The translations under genes were made by a program, and so were the position numbers. The notes under the pieces were generated by a model, which saw only the letters and a list, made by a program, of their open reading frames with translations, searched no databases and was not told the DNA's origin. DNA of 64,000 nt from Symbiodinium natans (lineage: Eukaryota > Sar > Dinophyceae > Suessiales > Symbiodiniaceae): the NCBI GenBank assembly GCA_905221605.1, contig CAJNDS010002634.1:1222546-1286545 (forward strand), read 5' to 3'. Below, piece by piece: positions 42,172 through 52,650 of the stretch (position 1 is its first letter; each line of letters begins with the position of its first letter).

Positions 42172-42362
42172 TAATCCTATATACGAGGACCCAGAGCCCT
42201 TGTTCCCTTGTGGGGGGTTTAGGTTCCCTTAGTCCTATATACGCAGACCCGGAGTAGGCCCCTGTTCCCTTTTTTGGGGGGTTTTGGGTCCCTTAAAAGC
42301 GCCTTTAAACCAAACAGGGCGCCCTCTTAGGTTCCTAGGTTACTCTTGGGTCTAGTATATAT
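42172..42362. repeat. Nested inverted-repeat element
   Basis: CTATATACGAGGACCCAGAG and CTATATACGCAGACCCGGAG (two left ends) face GGTTACTCTTGGGTCTAGTATATATAGG. Both left ends are followed by CCCTTGTTCCCTT/CCCCTGTTCCCTT. Weaker relatives: 31864-31985 and 33293-33413. Confidence 0.45.
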
Positions 42363-42722
42363 AGGTGTTCGGGCACCAGGGTCCGCAGAGCTCCAGCACA
42401 TAGATCCAACAACTTCCAAGCCGATCCGCAGCTGAGCATTCGTCTGCAAGCATCCAGGAATGCAGTTCTTGCCTTCGGCCGTGCTTGCGGAATAATGCGT
42501 GGCCTAAGACACTCCGGCAGCAGTGAAGATAGATCCGTATGGGGTTGCGGGGTTAGGGCCTTTCAGGTCAAGGCTACCTAAAGGATACTTCGCACCCAAG
42601 AACTGCAGGGCAAGTTGGCTGATGGGTAGGACGAACGAGAGGCTTGGGGGCTTTAGGGTTTCGTCGGCGGGGATATGGCGGCGTGACGGGCTCCTGGCTT
42701 GAATTCTTTTGGCTCTGCCGAG

Positions 42723-42790
42723 CTGCACGGGCTGTTCGACAAAATGCTCGAGATCGGGCTTTCTTTAGGATCAAGTTGTTGTTCTGCCAG
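42723..42790 (+). CDS. Candidate exon
   Basis: Frame LHGLFDKMLEIGLSLGSSCC then SA, donor GTACCT. The frame is open further upstream (SFGSAE), so the acceptor is uncertain. Confidence 0.42.
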
Positions 42791-43392
42791 GTACCTTTAA
42801 TCCTACGTAGCCCCGACTCAACTATACACCACTTGCGCCAGCCGCCCTTCTTTGGGCTGAGGCACAAAAAGGAGTAACCCTAATCCCACAACCCTGAACC
42901 CCAAACCCTAAATCCCGACCCTAAACCCTGAACCCTAAACCCTAAGCTCTTAAACCCAAGAGCTTCTAAAAGATGTCCCTAAGCCCTAAACATAGACCCT
43001 AAACCCTAAACCCTAAACCCTAAAGCCTAAACCCTAAACCTTACTTGGGCCTTCTTGTGGGTCGGCATGGTATAGGATCCCAGAGATCCTCAACCCGAAA
43101 GCTGTTGAGCCCCCACAGCCCAAAGCAAAACCTGTACCCTTGAAACCTCTCAACCCTGGCAGGTTTAGGGTTTAGGGGGGTTTAGGGTTTAGGGTTTAGG
43201 GCCCTAAAACCACAAAACACCAAAACCCAAAATCCTAAGATCCAGACATGTAATCCCTCGAGCTCCTAAGCCCTGAACCCCTACTCCATGACCCTCTGTT
43301 ACTCCCTGAACCCCCAAACGCAGCCTAAAGCCTTGCCAGCCACCACTACAGCTCAAGGCCTCAAGCCCAAACCCTCCTGCACAGCATCATAG

Positions 43393-43487
43393 GCGCAGAA
43401 ATTCTCCCCTCCGACATGCACAACCGTGCCCCGCTCCGTGCGAAGACGCCCTGGTCGCTTGATGGAAGCGTGGGAGCTTACTCGAAG
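43393..43487 (+). CDS. Candidate exon
   Basis: Acceptor ATCATAG. Frame AEILPSDMHNRAPLRAKTPW... VGAYSK, phase 0, then ACTCGAAG/GTTCGTGAAAG, a diverged family A start. Confidence 0.5.
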
Positions 43488-44286
43488 GTTCGTGAAAGAG
43501 TACCGGAAGTAAGGTAATGTCCAACGCTGCCTTATTTAGAACCTCACTCACAGCTTCCCATGAGTCTTCACGTAGGGTTGTGAGCCTAGGAGGGTGGGCA
43601 TCAAGGCTCCAGCTATGAAAGGGTCTTCGGGCCTTACAAACTTCATGATGGTGGTTTGTGGGGCGCGTATTCGGAGTTTTCTTGTGAAGTGCTCCGACAC
43701 AAAGGGGTTTTACAATCAACATGAAGTACCTGTGGCCAAAACTCGAGCTGAGAATTGGAACTCGGGCCCCCCGGTAGAACGACTGCATAAGATCAGTTTG
43801 TCATTCTGGGTTGAAGGTTCTCTTAAACCCTAAACCCTGAGCGTTGGAGTTCAGAAGCACTTAACGGGTCTTTCTGAAGCACCACTTTAGCTGCAAGCCC
43901 CTTTGACGACCGGAAGCTTCCCAGGTATCACGTCATCACCCGTTTTGCCAAGAGCCGCTAAGAGCTGCACACAACGGGACTGCCGACACGAAAAAGAATG
44001 CATTCTTTTGGGTTTCTCCATAACCCTAAACCCAAAACCCTAAACCCTAAAACCCTAACTGTTTGTTTTACCTGCATTGCACTTTCGACATCGGCCCTGG
44101 GGTGCTACTGTACCAGGCTGCCATCCAATCCTGTTCGCGAAGCGAAGGATGCGGGATGGTTGAGTGCGTCGCGAAGACATGGAGATTGCAAAAGCACCGT
44201 GATATGGGGGTTTCCAAAATGGGGGTAACCCCTAACATACCCCAAAAGAGTATAATCCTTATTGTAGGAACCCCCCCCAAAAAGGG

Positions 44287-44391
44287 TACCCCTACTTTCG
44301 GCAATACCGGCTTCTGGGCTGCCCTTTCATGGATCGGCAGGTCTTCCGGCATGGAGATTCGCGCGCACTCACCATGAACGCCTTTGATTGA
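44287..44391 (+). CDS. Candidate terminal coding segment
   Basis: Frame YPYFRQYRLLGCPFMDRQVF... ALTMNAFD to TGA at 44389. Another open frame overlaps; the 5' border is unclear. Confidence 0.35.
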   Translation, partial: YPYFRQYRLLGCPFMDRQVFRHGDSRALTMNAFD

Positions 44392-44426
44392 GTTTGCATC
44401 AGGCGGAAGTGCGGTCTTGTCTGCAG

Positions 44427-44534
44427 GCCGCTCAGGCAAGCCTCGCCCTTCTTTCGTTCAGCGAGTGGGATTTTGCCCAATCCCTCTGCACCCCATACCC
44501 GTATGACTTTGGTTCCGTGGAGCCTCTCTGCTAA
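44427..44534 (+). CDS. Candidate terminal exon
   Basis: Acceptor CTTGTCTGCAG. 35 codons AAQASLALLSFSEWDFAQSL... SVEPLC to TAA at 44532. An internal GT donor after DFG is possible. Confidence 0.48.
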   Translation, partial: AAQASLALLSFSEWDFAQSLCTPYPYDFGSVEPLC

Positions 44535-44730
44535 GGCGGTAAAGATGGTGCTTCCCACACCTCGAAGCGAAAGGAGGTCTCACCCGACGAACATGTGCCC
44601 GCAAACCCGTCGAAGCCCCAAGCCCGAGAGTAGTCGTGCTATCAAACCCCTAAGTCAAAACAAATCACCCTAAGCCCTAAACCCTTACAACAAAATCCCT
44701 AAACCCTAATCATGCCAAACCCACATGCAG

Positions 44731-44886
44731 ACTCTGAGCTCTTCTTTGTACCTGAGCCCTGAAACCATTGGGTCGTGCGGTTTGGCGGACACCGCGGCAG
44801 CCTCCGAAGACATCGTAGTGGGAAAGCTTCCGGACAAAACCTCCTCGTGGCAGGGTATCGAGTCAAGCGTCTTTTGGGCTGCTTGA
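44731..44886 (+). CDS. Candidate terminal exon
   Basis: Acceptor CCCACATGCAG. Frame TLSSSLYLSPETIGSCGLAD... SSVFWAA to TGA at 44884, 51 codons, phase 0. Unknown protein. Confidence 0.5.
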   Translation, partial: TLSSSLYLSPETIGSCGLADTAAASEDIVVGKLPDKTSSWQGIESSVFWAA

Positions 44887-44981
44887 GGGCTGAAGGCACA
44901 GTCCATTCTGTTCATACACCTGGTTACACTCTTCCTCGCTTTCGCGCGGTCTTGTGTATGCACCATGCCAGCGGTAGCAGC

Positions 44982-45091
44982 CGAAGAAGAAGAAGAAGAA
45001 GAAGAAGAAGAAGAAGAAGAAGAAGAAGAAGAAGAAGAAGAAGAAGAAGAAGAAGAAGAATAAGAAGAAGAAGAAGCAGCAGCAGCAGCCC
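44982..45091. repeat. GAA then GCA trinucleotide repeat
   Basis: A long (AGA/GAA)n run followed by AGCAGCAGCAGC. ORFs through it read poly-Arg or poly-Phe and are not credible genes. Confidence 0.95.
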
Positions 45092-45159
45092 AAATTTATA
45101 GAGACCGGGTACCAGAAAAGCTCAAACACTGCGCCGAGGGCTGTTCCTTGCACGCTCAT

Positions 45160-45912
45160 GAGTTACATGATTATTATCCTTGAAATGCTTCTGGCGCCTA
45201 AACCCAAACCCGAAAAGCCACCCTAAAGCCCAAAAACACAAGCAGAGGCCGAGGACTATCGGCACCCTCTTCTAGCCAGAAAAAGCCCGCTGGAATCTTC
45301 TCCTTGTAGTAGGGGCATTCGGTTGTTGCGAGCTTGTTCCTGCCTAAGCTGGCACACCAAGGAGCAGTAACCAAGAGGAATGGTGGAACTCAATGCCCAG
45401 GCTGGTCCTGACATTTGGGAGTTTACGAGAATAATGGGACCCCTAAGAATATAAACGGAATTCCCTTATAACAAGGACCCCAATAAGGTATCCCGATTTC
45501 GGCAGCCTCCAAATCCAGGCCATGGCTTCCTTTTGGGTTATTTAGGGGCTACTTAGGTAGATAGGGACTATACAAGGTATGTATAGGGGTTATCTGGAGG
45601 AATAAGATGAAGGGTCCCTTCTAGGGGTCCCTCCTTATACCCCTCAAAAAAGCCTGGAAGTTAAAATTGCTTGCCATGTGGGGATTCATGTTCAAAAAAA
45701 CCTCCCAGCAACTAGGGGGTGGCAGGCTGTAGAGACCAAATATCTGAACCTCTAAGCCCTAGTTATACAAGACCCTAATCCCTAACTCTATCAGACCCGA
45801 AGATCCTAGTTGCATAACGCCCCAACACCCAAATTTTATAAGACCCTAAGACCCTAATTGGATAAGACCCGAAGAACCTAGTTATATAAGACCCTAAGAC
45901 CCTCAACCGCAG
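45160..45912. other. Repeat-rich gap
   Basis: Holds pieces shared with 38970-39050 in reverse (CTACTTAGGTAgATAGGGAC, GGGGTTATC) and CCCTAATT/ATAAGACCCTAA units at 45770-45905. One weak open frame (GAVTKRNGGTQCP) near 45360-45402. Confidence 0.3.
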
Positions 45913-45997
45913 GTCCAAGTCTTGGCAGGCGGGTGATGCTCCTTGGACTGCATGACGAGGCTGCATGTTTTGGAGCAACTGCTTCCATACCTTGTAG
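45913..45997 (+). CDS. Candidate exon
   Basis: Acceptor CAACCGCAG. Frame PSLGRRVMLLGLHDEAACFG... SIPC, donor GTTTGA. 85 nt. Confidence 0.48.
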
Positions 45998-46101
45998 GTT
46001 TGAAGCCCTACAGCTAAGATACTTTTTGGTGGCCTAGGGTTTAGGGTTTTAGGGTTCAGGGTTGCTTTGGGATAATTCTCTTGATGGCAACATCTTCACA
46101 G

Positions 46102-46182
46102 CAGCGTCCACCAGCCGGGATTGGATTGCAGCGGTTCCATGACCAATTGAAACTGCCGGCAACCGCCCCAGGGCCCTTCTGA
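46102..46182 (+). CDS. Candidate terminal exon
   Basis: Acceptor ATCTTCACAG. Frame QRPPAGIGLQRFHDQLKLPA... to TGA at 46180. Confidence 0.45.
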   Translation, partial: QRPPAGIGLQRFHDQLKLPATAPGPF

Positions 46183-46939
46183 TCTCTACTGCTATTGGTG
46201 ACTCTGTGTTACGTGAGAAACTCTGCATTGCCAGCTACTGCATGCATGCATGCATATTCATGTATATATATATATATACATATTGGTAGCTATATATATA
46301 TATATATGTTTATTTATCTATTTCTACGTATATTTAGTAGTATACTTGTTTGTTTTTTGGATATGCGCTCCCCGCCTCGTACCTCCCAGCTTCATGTTTG
46401 TTTTCACAGCAGCCTTGTCCATCCCTGCGTTGCGTGCTCATCCGAAGGAGAAGTACATGATTTGATGTTGCAAGACCTGTCGCGCCTCCGAACAACAAGT
46501 ACAACATTCATGACTGGGTTAAATATTTACTTAGGCAAACCAGAGACATGTAAATCTAGAATCCGGTAGTAGGACAGCTACTGGGGTGGATGTGCACACA
46601 CGACGCTTCAGAAGACCTTGCAGCGTATGTGGATGTGCCCTATACACTCAGACGTATCTTGATACTATACTTTTCCTGGATCTGCAAACCCCAAACCATA
46701 AAAGTGTTCTTGGTCTTTGTCGCAATCGACATAAAGAGGATTAGGGTATGTCCCATATGCTTTGTTGTTTTGTGAGATGGTGGGGAAGCTTTGTAAGGGC
46801 ATTTTCTTGTCAACGGTTGAAGGTTGAGGAAGAAGCTTGAAACTATTCCAGCGACTCTTCACCAGGAAAGCCGACTGCAGACTTGACAAAGGTATTGAAG
46901 GCTAGGTTCGTTGGACATGGTGCCGTGTGCGTTGCTCAG

Positions 46940-47030
46940 AATCCCGCATCCGAATGTGACGTCGGTCCATATGCGAGACAAATTCTCCAGCAGCACCTAT
47001 ACAACACGACATGGCCAAGTCACCCGAAGG
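46940..47030 (+). CDS. Candidate exon
   Basis: Acceptor GTTGCTCAG. Frame NPASECDVGPYARQILQQHL... SHPK, donor GTGTGG. Phase-compatible with the short exon at 47228. Confidence 0.48.
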
Positions 47031-47227
47031 GTGTGGGGGTCGGACTGGTTGTACTCCCTTATGATCCTGCTATAGATATAGTACAAGAACCCCCTCCAGA
47101 AAAAAAAAAACTATTCTAATTATGAAGGCCCCCATATTCGACACCATAGGTACCTGCTTAGGTAGATACCGTTCCCCCCTTCTCTCTCTCTCTCTCAATG
47201 TTTCTTCCTCTATGCTGCTCTCTACAG

Positions 47228-47256
47228 CATCCATTATGAACGTCCATGGGTACTGA
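47228..47256 (+). CDS. Candidate short terminal exon
   Basis: Very strong acceptor: CT-rich tract then CTCTCTACAG. In phase with 46940-47030 it reads (A)SIMNVHGY-TGA. Confidence 0.35.
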
Positions 47257-47352
47257 AACGCTCCTGAAACAGCCTGGCTTTGTACTTTGCCGCCAAACGC
47301 CAGATTCATGTCCAGCCACAGAAAGCCACAACACTGGCTGGTCAATTACGAG

Positions 47353-47441
47353 GCAGCCTCTTCGCAAGAGGCGACATCGGCTGCTGGCTGCCCGGCACCG
47401 GGGGGCTTCATAGGGTGCTTGTGTAGACGGGGGCCCTGCTA
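47353..47441 (+). CDS. Candidate exon
   Basis: Frame SLFARGDIGCWLPGTGGFIG... to TAG at 47439; acceptor ATTACGAG. A GT donor inside (GTGCTTGTG) is possible. Confidence 0.4.
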
Positions 47442-47619
47442 GGAATATGTCTTGTCGTGCTGAGCTGAGGATGCTTCACGCAAAGCCCTACACTACCCTA
47501 AACTACCCTAAACTACCCTAAACTACCCTAAACTGCCCTAAACTACCCTAAACTACCCTAAACCCCAAACCCAACACCCGAGCCTGCAGCCTAAGCCATG
47601 GCCTAGGATTGCCTTCAAG

Positions 47620-47693
47620 TAGTTCCTCACGGGTTCTGGCAAGTGACGGAATTTGGGTCAACCCCGTTGGACCCCGCAATCGTCTCTGAACAG
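47620..47693 (+). CDS. Candidate exon
   Basis: Acceptor GCCTTCAAG. Frame VPHGFWQVTEFGSTPLDPAI then VSEQ, donor GTTCTA, phase 0. Unknown protein. Confidence 0.48.
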
Positions 47694-48023
47694 GTTCTAC
47701 GTATTCGCACAATATACATATACATATATATGTATATACACATATACATTTATACATTGTTTTGTTTATATTTATGCATACGGGAGTGGGGGAGCTGGGG
47801 GAGCATAAGGTGCATAATTCCCGAGTGCCCCATGAAATACTTGTCAGCCCTAAACACCGCTCAGGTGACTGGGGCAAGGCGCGGGGTTGGTTTAGGGCTT
47901 GGCGCCTCAACCCTTAACCCTGGGCTTTGGGCTGTATGGGGTTTAGGGTTAAGGCTTGAGCTACGTGGGGGCTTGCCTTACTTGCCTTAGGTGTGTGGGC
48001 TCTGTGGTGGGTTCGGGCCTCAG

Positions 48024-48119
48024 GGGTACCTGGTGCACGAATGGATCTTGGTGCTGTTTGAGCGTGTCAAGGTGTCAAACCTCGCAGCTGCCACACCTAT
48101 CAAGCCCCTGGCCCGATGA
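48024..48119 (+). CDS. Candidate terminal exon
   Basis: Acceptor GGGCCTCAG. Frame GYLVHEWILVLFERVKVSNL... to TGA at 48117. Unknown protein; among the more protein-like segments. Confidence 0.52.
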   Translation, partial: GYLVHEWILVLFERVKVSNLAAATPIKPLAR

Positions 48120-48242
48120 CTCCCAAACCCACGCGTGGGCTGTCCAGCTATGTGGGTGGCAACTAAAAAAGCCAAACCCATTGAAGGTTTAGGTAGAGGC
48201 CACACCCTAAACCCTAACCCTAAGCCCATCGACCTAGTTCAG

Positions 48243-48348
48243 CCAGGGCGACATGTGGAACGACCAGAGATGGACTGAGCGGGATGGCAACCTCCAGAAC
48301 AAGCGTGGCCGAGCACCACGGCAGCTGTTTCAGGGTCAAAAGGTGTAG
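48243..48348 (+). CDS. Candidate exon
   Basis: Acceptor CTAGTTCAG. Frame QGDMWNDQRWTERDGNLQNK... to TAG at 48346. A second frame is open for about 70 codons, so the reading is not settled. Confidence 0.4.
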
Positions 48349-48494
48349 GGTTTCTAGGGCTTCTGCCAATCCTGATGAAAAAGGGATGGTGCTTGTTGAA
48401 GGGACAACAGAAGTGGCGAAAACAAGTGGCTGTGTTTGGGGGCAATCCGAGCAGTAGAGGGGGCCCCTCCTAGATTTTGGGGATTCCAAGGCAG

Positions 48495-48637
48495 CAAACT
48501 TGAGTTTAATGGAGCGGCCGACGAGATTCTCACATACGAAGCCAAAGCGAACTCCAAGCAAGATGCAGAGAAACAAGGAGATGAGTGGCGATGGACCATG
48601 GCAGGCACGGACATGGGGCCACAGCTTACCAGCAGTC
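48495..48637 (+). CDS. Candidate exon
   Basis: Acceptor CCAAGGCAG. Frame KLEFNGAADEILTYEAKANS... WRWTMAGTDMGPQLTSS, probable GC donor before AACCC units. Hydrophilic; unknown protein. Confidence 0.52.
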
Positions 48638-48821
48638 GCAACCCAAAACCCTGCCTTAACCTTAAACCCACTCTAAACCCCAAACCCTCTTAGAAGCCCT
48701 GCATCCCAAAGCGGTTCCGCCCTCCCAGCTTGCGCCCGTCGGTTTCCCAATACCCTGAGAGGCCCAAGTAAGCACGAAGTCATCGCAAACCTAAAGCCCC
48801 TGTACTGAGTTCTCGCCAAAG

Positions 48822-48898
48822 CGAATCGAGTTCAGCTATCATCCTTGAAGACGCTTTACGAAGGCTGCAGTTCTCACCTTCTTGTGCATTGTAAATAA
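48822..48898 (+). CDS. Candidate terminal exon
   Basis: Frame NRVQLSSLKTLYEGCSSHLL... VHCK-TAA (48896). Acceptor TCGCCAAAG. Confidence 0.42.
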
Positions 48899-49354
48899 AC
48901 CTTAGGTTCATTAAGAAGAACCCAGTGCCCAAACCCCGTGAGCCTCAAGGGGCCCCTATTGAAGCAACTTCGTCCGTTGCCGCTGGCCATTCTACAAAAG
49001 AGAATTCCAGAATAGCTGGGCAACCACCCGGCCGAACGCGGACCCTAGACCCTGTAAATCCTAGAGCCTGCGACCCCAAACCCTAAACTTTCACCCCTAA
49101 CCCCAATCCCTAAACTCGAACCCCCAAACCCAGACCCTTTTTTGGCACCCGTCCAGATATGCGGGTGTCAACAAAACCCACAGCCCCGAGTAAACCCTAA
49201 ACCCCACAAAGAAAGAAGCAAAGAGGCCTACGACGGACGGCAGCCCTTGAAGAGGCCGAAGCAGGAGCCCTGCACTAGAGACTTGGTTAGGGTTTAGGGT
49301 TTAGGGTTTAGGGTTTAGGGTTTAGGGGTAGCACAGTCCAGCTAACTTGAGGAG

Positions 49355-49471
49355 CTTGGATTCCAAAAGATGGGGGGGGGTTGCATGGTGTTCCTCAAGG
49401 TGCTCCCAAAGATGAACCTTATGAAGTTGCTTCTGTCGGGTGCAGAGGTCAAGGTGAACAACGAGGCTTAG
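49355..49471 (+). CDS. Candidate terminal exon
   Basis: Frame LGFQKMGGGCMVFLKVLPKM... SGAEVKVNNEA to TAG at 49469. It crosses a run of nine G, so the upstream frame depends on that run being right; from MVFLKV on it is robust. Confidence 0.45.
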   Translation, partial: LGFQKMGGGCMVFLKVLPKMNLMKLLLSGAEVKVNNEA

Positions 49472-49826
49472 GAGTTTTAGGTGCAGTTTTTAGGGTTTAG
49501 AGGTTTTGGGGAGAGGGTTTTGGGCTTGTGGCAGGTTTCGGTGTCAGGGTGTTGGGGCTGTGGCAGGTTTCGGTGGGCTCGACTGGATGGCTTGTGGAGG
49601 CTTGACCGAAGATCATCCTTAGCCAAACCTAGTACTCCTCACCTGCATCATGATTCTGAGTGAGTGTCGAAACCCTACTTTGCAGTAGGTAGTAGGCCTT
49701 AGTAGGCCTGCCTGCGAGCATGGCTTGCACCACCATATGACTCCACATCGCCACTTCCTCGGTCGTGGCCGACCGGCAACGGGTCTTCGCTTGGCTTCTC
49801 CGAACTCTTGAGCGATTCAGGGCGCT

Positions 49827-50207
49827 TTGCCGCTTCTTCGCGCAAGTAGCGTAACTTCGGCCACCCGGTGCTATCAAGTCAATGTCATGCTGGGAGGACT
49901 TTGGCGATGCCTGGATGAGACCGCAGGACGCTGGGAGCCAGCAGTCGTCACCTTTGATGTGTCTCATGCTGCGGGTCATCTCGTGCCTCCTTACCAGGAC
50001 GGCGAGGACAGGGGCAAGAAAGAAAAGAAGGCGGCCAGGGGACTTGTCGTGTGTGATGGGCGTTGGGCATGTAACCTGCAAGTGTGTTTACATGCATCGT
50101 CTAAGTCGCCAGCGAGCATGATCATCGATAGTGCTAGTGCGTGCTCGGGTTGCCGTACCAATTACAGAGTCGAATATTCAGCACAGCGCGAGATGCCGCA
50201 CTTGTGA
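49827..50207 (+). CDS. Open coding-like segment
   Basis: 126-codon open + frame containing LGGLWRCLDETAGRWEPAVV and HLVPPYQDGEDRGKKEKKAA. A minus frame of 150 codons (49629-50081) overlaps it. I prefer the + frame because its neighbours are on +, but neither is proven. Confidence 0.3.
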   Translation: MPLLRASSVTSATRCYQVNVMLGGLWRCLDETAGRWEPAVVTFDVSHAAGHLVPPYQDGEDRGKKEKKAARGLVVCDGRWACNLQVCLHASSKSPASMIIDSASACSGCRTNYRVEYSAQREMPHL

Positions 50208-50253
50208 GGTGTAGACTTGAAGCACTTGAATGTGGATGGTCAGGGCATTGCAG

Positions 50254-50364
50254 GGCCAAAAGCTACGATGCGACTGCTTTCACCGTCAGAGAAGCAGAAC
50301 TGCAGAGCCTCTAGCTGCCCCCCGCTACCCGCTGGAACCTGGAGATGTTCTGCGCAACGCCCAC
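50254..50364 (+). CDS. Candidate exon with strong splice sites
   Basis: 37 codons, phase 0 at both ends, between GGGCATTGCAG and consensus GTGAGT. Frame GQKLRCDCFHRQRSRTAEPL... PGDVLRNAH. Unknown protein. Confidence 0.55.
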
Positions 50365-50752
50365 GTGAGTTCATTGCTGCGGCAAATTGTGGGGCCCCGA
50401 CAGTTCTTCACAAGGAAAGCTGCTCACAAAGAGCGTTAGATACGGAATCCCACGCAATTGCTGTCAAGGGCCTTGACCATTGGGCAGGAGAAGAAGGACA
50501 AGACGGAGAAGAAGGAGCGAAAGACTCGAATCTCTGGTGCACGCTTAGGTTTGAGTTTCTAAGGCAAGGGCGATCAAGCGCGTGTCTCGCCATTCGCCTG
50601 GGCGCATGCCGTTGCAACACACCCCAGAGCTGAAAACCTGGAACTGGGCAAGCCCCTAAACCCTAAACCCTGAACCCCCTTGGGATTTTTCCTATTTTCC
50701 CTTCTTGGGCTTAAGAGGATCTCATTTAGGAATATGTACCAAGCGTTTTCAG

Positions 50753-50796
50753 GGCCATCCTGGAGAGCCCAAGTCGCTATAGACTTGTGATATCGG
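50753..50796 (+). CDS. Candidate exon before a pure TTTAGGG intron
   Basis: Acceptor GCGTTTTCAG. Frame AILESPSRYRLVIS with one base over. The donor is the first GTTTAGGG. Joins in phase with 50929. Confidence 0.55.
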
Positions 50797-50928
50797 GTTT
50801 AGGGTTAGGGTTTAGGGTTTAGGGTTTAGGGTTTAGGGTTTAGGGTTTAGGGTTTAGGGTTTAGGGTTTAGGGTTTAGGGTTTAGGGTTTAGGGTTTAGG
50901 GTTTAGGGTTTAGGGTTTAGGGGTTCAG
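50797..50928 (+). repeat. TTTAGGG array that behaves as a GT-AG intron
   Basis: 132 nt, almost wholly TTTAGGG units, starting GTTTAGGG and ending GGTTCAG. Removing it joins 50753-50796 to 50929-51041 in phase. Confidence 0.6.
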
Positions 50929-51041
50929 CGGCCCGCAAGATGGACAGTTGGACATCCATAATCCTTGAAACCACAGCTCCGTGTGATGGATTCCTGTGCC
51001 TTTATCGCCTGGGGCTTCTAATTGAATGCGGAGTGCTCTGA
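50929..51041 (+). CDS. Candidate terminal exon after a pure TTTAGGG intron
   Basis: Acceptor GGGGTTCAG at the end of the array. In phase with 50753-50796 it reads (A)ARKMDSWTSIILETTAPCDG... IECGVL-TGA (51039). Confidence 0.55.
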
Positions 51042-51113
51042 AGTTGCCCTAAACCCTACGTAAACCTTAAACCCTAAACCCTAAATCCTAAACCTAGGCC
51101 CTAAACCCTGCAG

Positions 51114-51176
51114 ATCCTAGGAACTGGCCGCGACCCGCCTGCGCGCGTGCACGGCAACCAATGGGAGGCCGGCTAG
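51114..51176 (+). CDS. Candidate terminal exon
   Basis: Acceptor ACCCTGCAG directly after CCCTAAA units. Frame ILGTGRDPPARVHGNQWEAG to TAG at 51174. Confidence 0.42.
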   Translation: MLGTGRDPPARVHGNQWEAG

Positions 51177-51425
51177 TCACCTTTCATTCTTGGGTTTAGG
51201 CTTTAGGCGTTAGGCTTTAGGCTTTAGGCTTTGGGCTTCAGGCTTCGGCTTCAGGCTTCAGGCTTCAGGCTTTAGGGTTTGGTTGAGGTACATCTTCAGG
51301 TGTAGCGGTGGGTCTTAAGTACACAGCGTTTGAAGACCCGCTTTCATACATATTCATATTCATGCATCTGAGCAAGCGCCACAACCCCAGCCATTCAAGT
51401 AAGCAAGGAGATGACACGAACGCCT

Positions 51426-51602
51426 AAAACCCTGTGAAGCGATGGGACCACCTGAAAAGCGACACCCCGGAGTTAATGAACCGTTGTAGTGGGCCGGCCA
51501 TATCCTTGAATGTTCCCAAAGCGACGCCTGCAGACATCAAGCGTGGATAGCTGCTGTGAAAACCTGTAAAGCGATGGGAGCACTTGAAAGGCGCCACCCC
51601 TC
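51426..51602. repeat. Duplicated segment
   Basis: AAACCCTGTGAAGCGATGGGACCACCTGAAAAGCGACACCCC near 51426 is repeated with few changes near 51557, about 130 bases later. The first part exceeds nothing recognised as coding. Confidence 0.55.
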
Positions 51603-51905
51603 ATGTTGCTCGGCAGTCTCTCATGTAAGACATATTCCTAGATAGATCCATATACTCTGTGTCCCTAAGCCCTAAACCCTAAACGTGTGTTTATGCACAG
51701 GGTTAGTCAAACGCCTTTAGGCCCTTAGCTTTACTGGGCTTTGACCCAAGATGTCGAAGCTCGGGGACTTGGCACTCCCCTAGGGTTTAGGGTTTAGGGT
51801 TCAGGGGTCAGGGTTCAGGGTTTAGGGTTTTAGGGTAGAGAGGGTCAATTGGCTTTAGGAACCCCGCCCCCCTGCGGTAGAGCTGATTGTTTTTGGTGTT
51901 TACAG

Positions 51906-51987
51906 AGAACCCAAGATAGGATCGCAGCTACTGTTTCTAGCAGGGTCTAAGGAGTTGGAGAGCACAGCTAAATTACTAGGTTTTGGA
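51906..51987 (+). CDS. Candidate exon before a family F element
   Basis: Acceptor GTGTTTACAG. Frame EPKIGSQLLFLAGSKELEST... KLLGFG. It ends GGTTTTGGA, the same 9 bases that precede the related element at 38548. After 51988-52067 the frame continues GLR to a GTAAAT donor (52068-52076). Confidence 0.52.
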
Positions 51988-52067
51988 GTACTTTTCGTTA
52001 ATACTTTTTTGGGTTGTGGGTTCCTATCATAGCGACTTATACCTAAAAAACAGATACTTTTATCCAG
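51988..52067 (+). mobile_element. Family F element (introner-like)
   Basis: 80 nt, GTACTTTTCGTTAATAC to GATACTTTTATCCAG, after the identical 9-mer GGTTTTGGA. Exon 51906-51987 continues in phase as GLR. Confidence 0.52.
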
Positions 52068-52296
52068 GGCCTGCGGGTAAATTACCTTAGCACCGAAACC
52101 CCAGCTGCAAGCAGGTGCCTCGAGAGCATATCGGCCTCCAGCTGGTGAAGGAAGGGGGTGTAAGGGGGGTATAAGGGGGGAGACGGGGGGAGGGGGGGTT
52201 GGGGTTTAAGGGGGTATTAGGGGAGAGGGAGGGGGGGGGGGGGGTTATAAGGGGGATTGCTGGTAGCTTGAGAGTGTTCCGTTTGCCCTATCCCAG

Positions 52297-52338
52297 GTCT
52301 TGGGGTTTTTAAGCTGATCCAGTCCTGGAATCGAAGGG
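52297..52338 (+). CDS. Candidate exon ending in a telomere-type donor
   Basis: Acceptor CCTATCCCAG, frame LGVFKLIQSWNRR, donor GTTTAGGG. 42 nt. Confidence 0.42.
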
Positions 52339-52562
52339 GTTTAGGGTTTAGGGTTTAGGGTTTAGGTTTTGGGATGAGTCGTGGGTAAGGGTGGCTGTGA
52401 AATGATGACTCTGACAGGACGGATTTGAGGGGCCTAGGCTTGGAGGGCAGTCGATCTAAGGTCTTCTCAAGACAGACATCAGAAGAAGGACGGTTTAGGG
52501 TTTAGGGTTTAGGGTAGGAGCCTAGAAGTACGAATAATTAGTCTTTCTGCCTGCAATTGCAG

Positions 52563-52650
52563 GCAAAACCCCAAAGTCACCTTTTGTTTTGGGGAACGCA
52601 AGGCACCTGCACAAATCAGTACAAGCCTTGTGCAGCCATGCGGACCCTGA
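52563..52650 (+). CDS. Candidate terminal exon
   Basis: Strong acceptor TTTCTGCCTGCAATTGCAG. Frame QNPKVTFCFGERKAPAQIST... VQPCGP-TGA (52648). The VQPCG end belongs to a motif seen at other loci in this window. Confidence 0.48.

Noticed and set aside
44775-45159. ORFs with poly-Arg (+) or poly-Phe (-)
   Set aside because: They come from the GAA trinucleotide repeat; the credible + frame 44731-44886 ends before it.
49629-50081. 150-codon minus-strand ORF
   Set aside because: Length alone is suggestive, but neighbours are all on + and the overlapping + frame is equally plausible. Left undecided rather than called.
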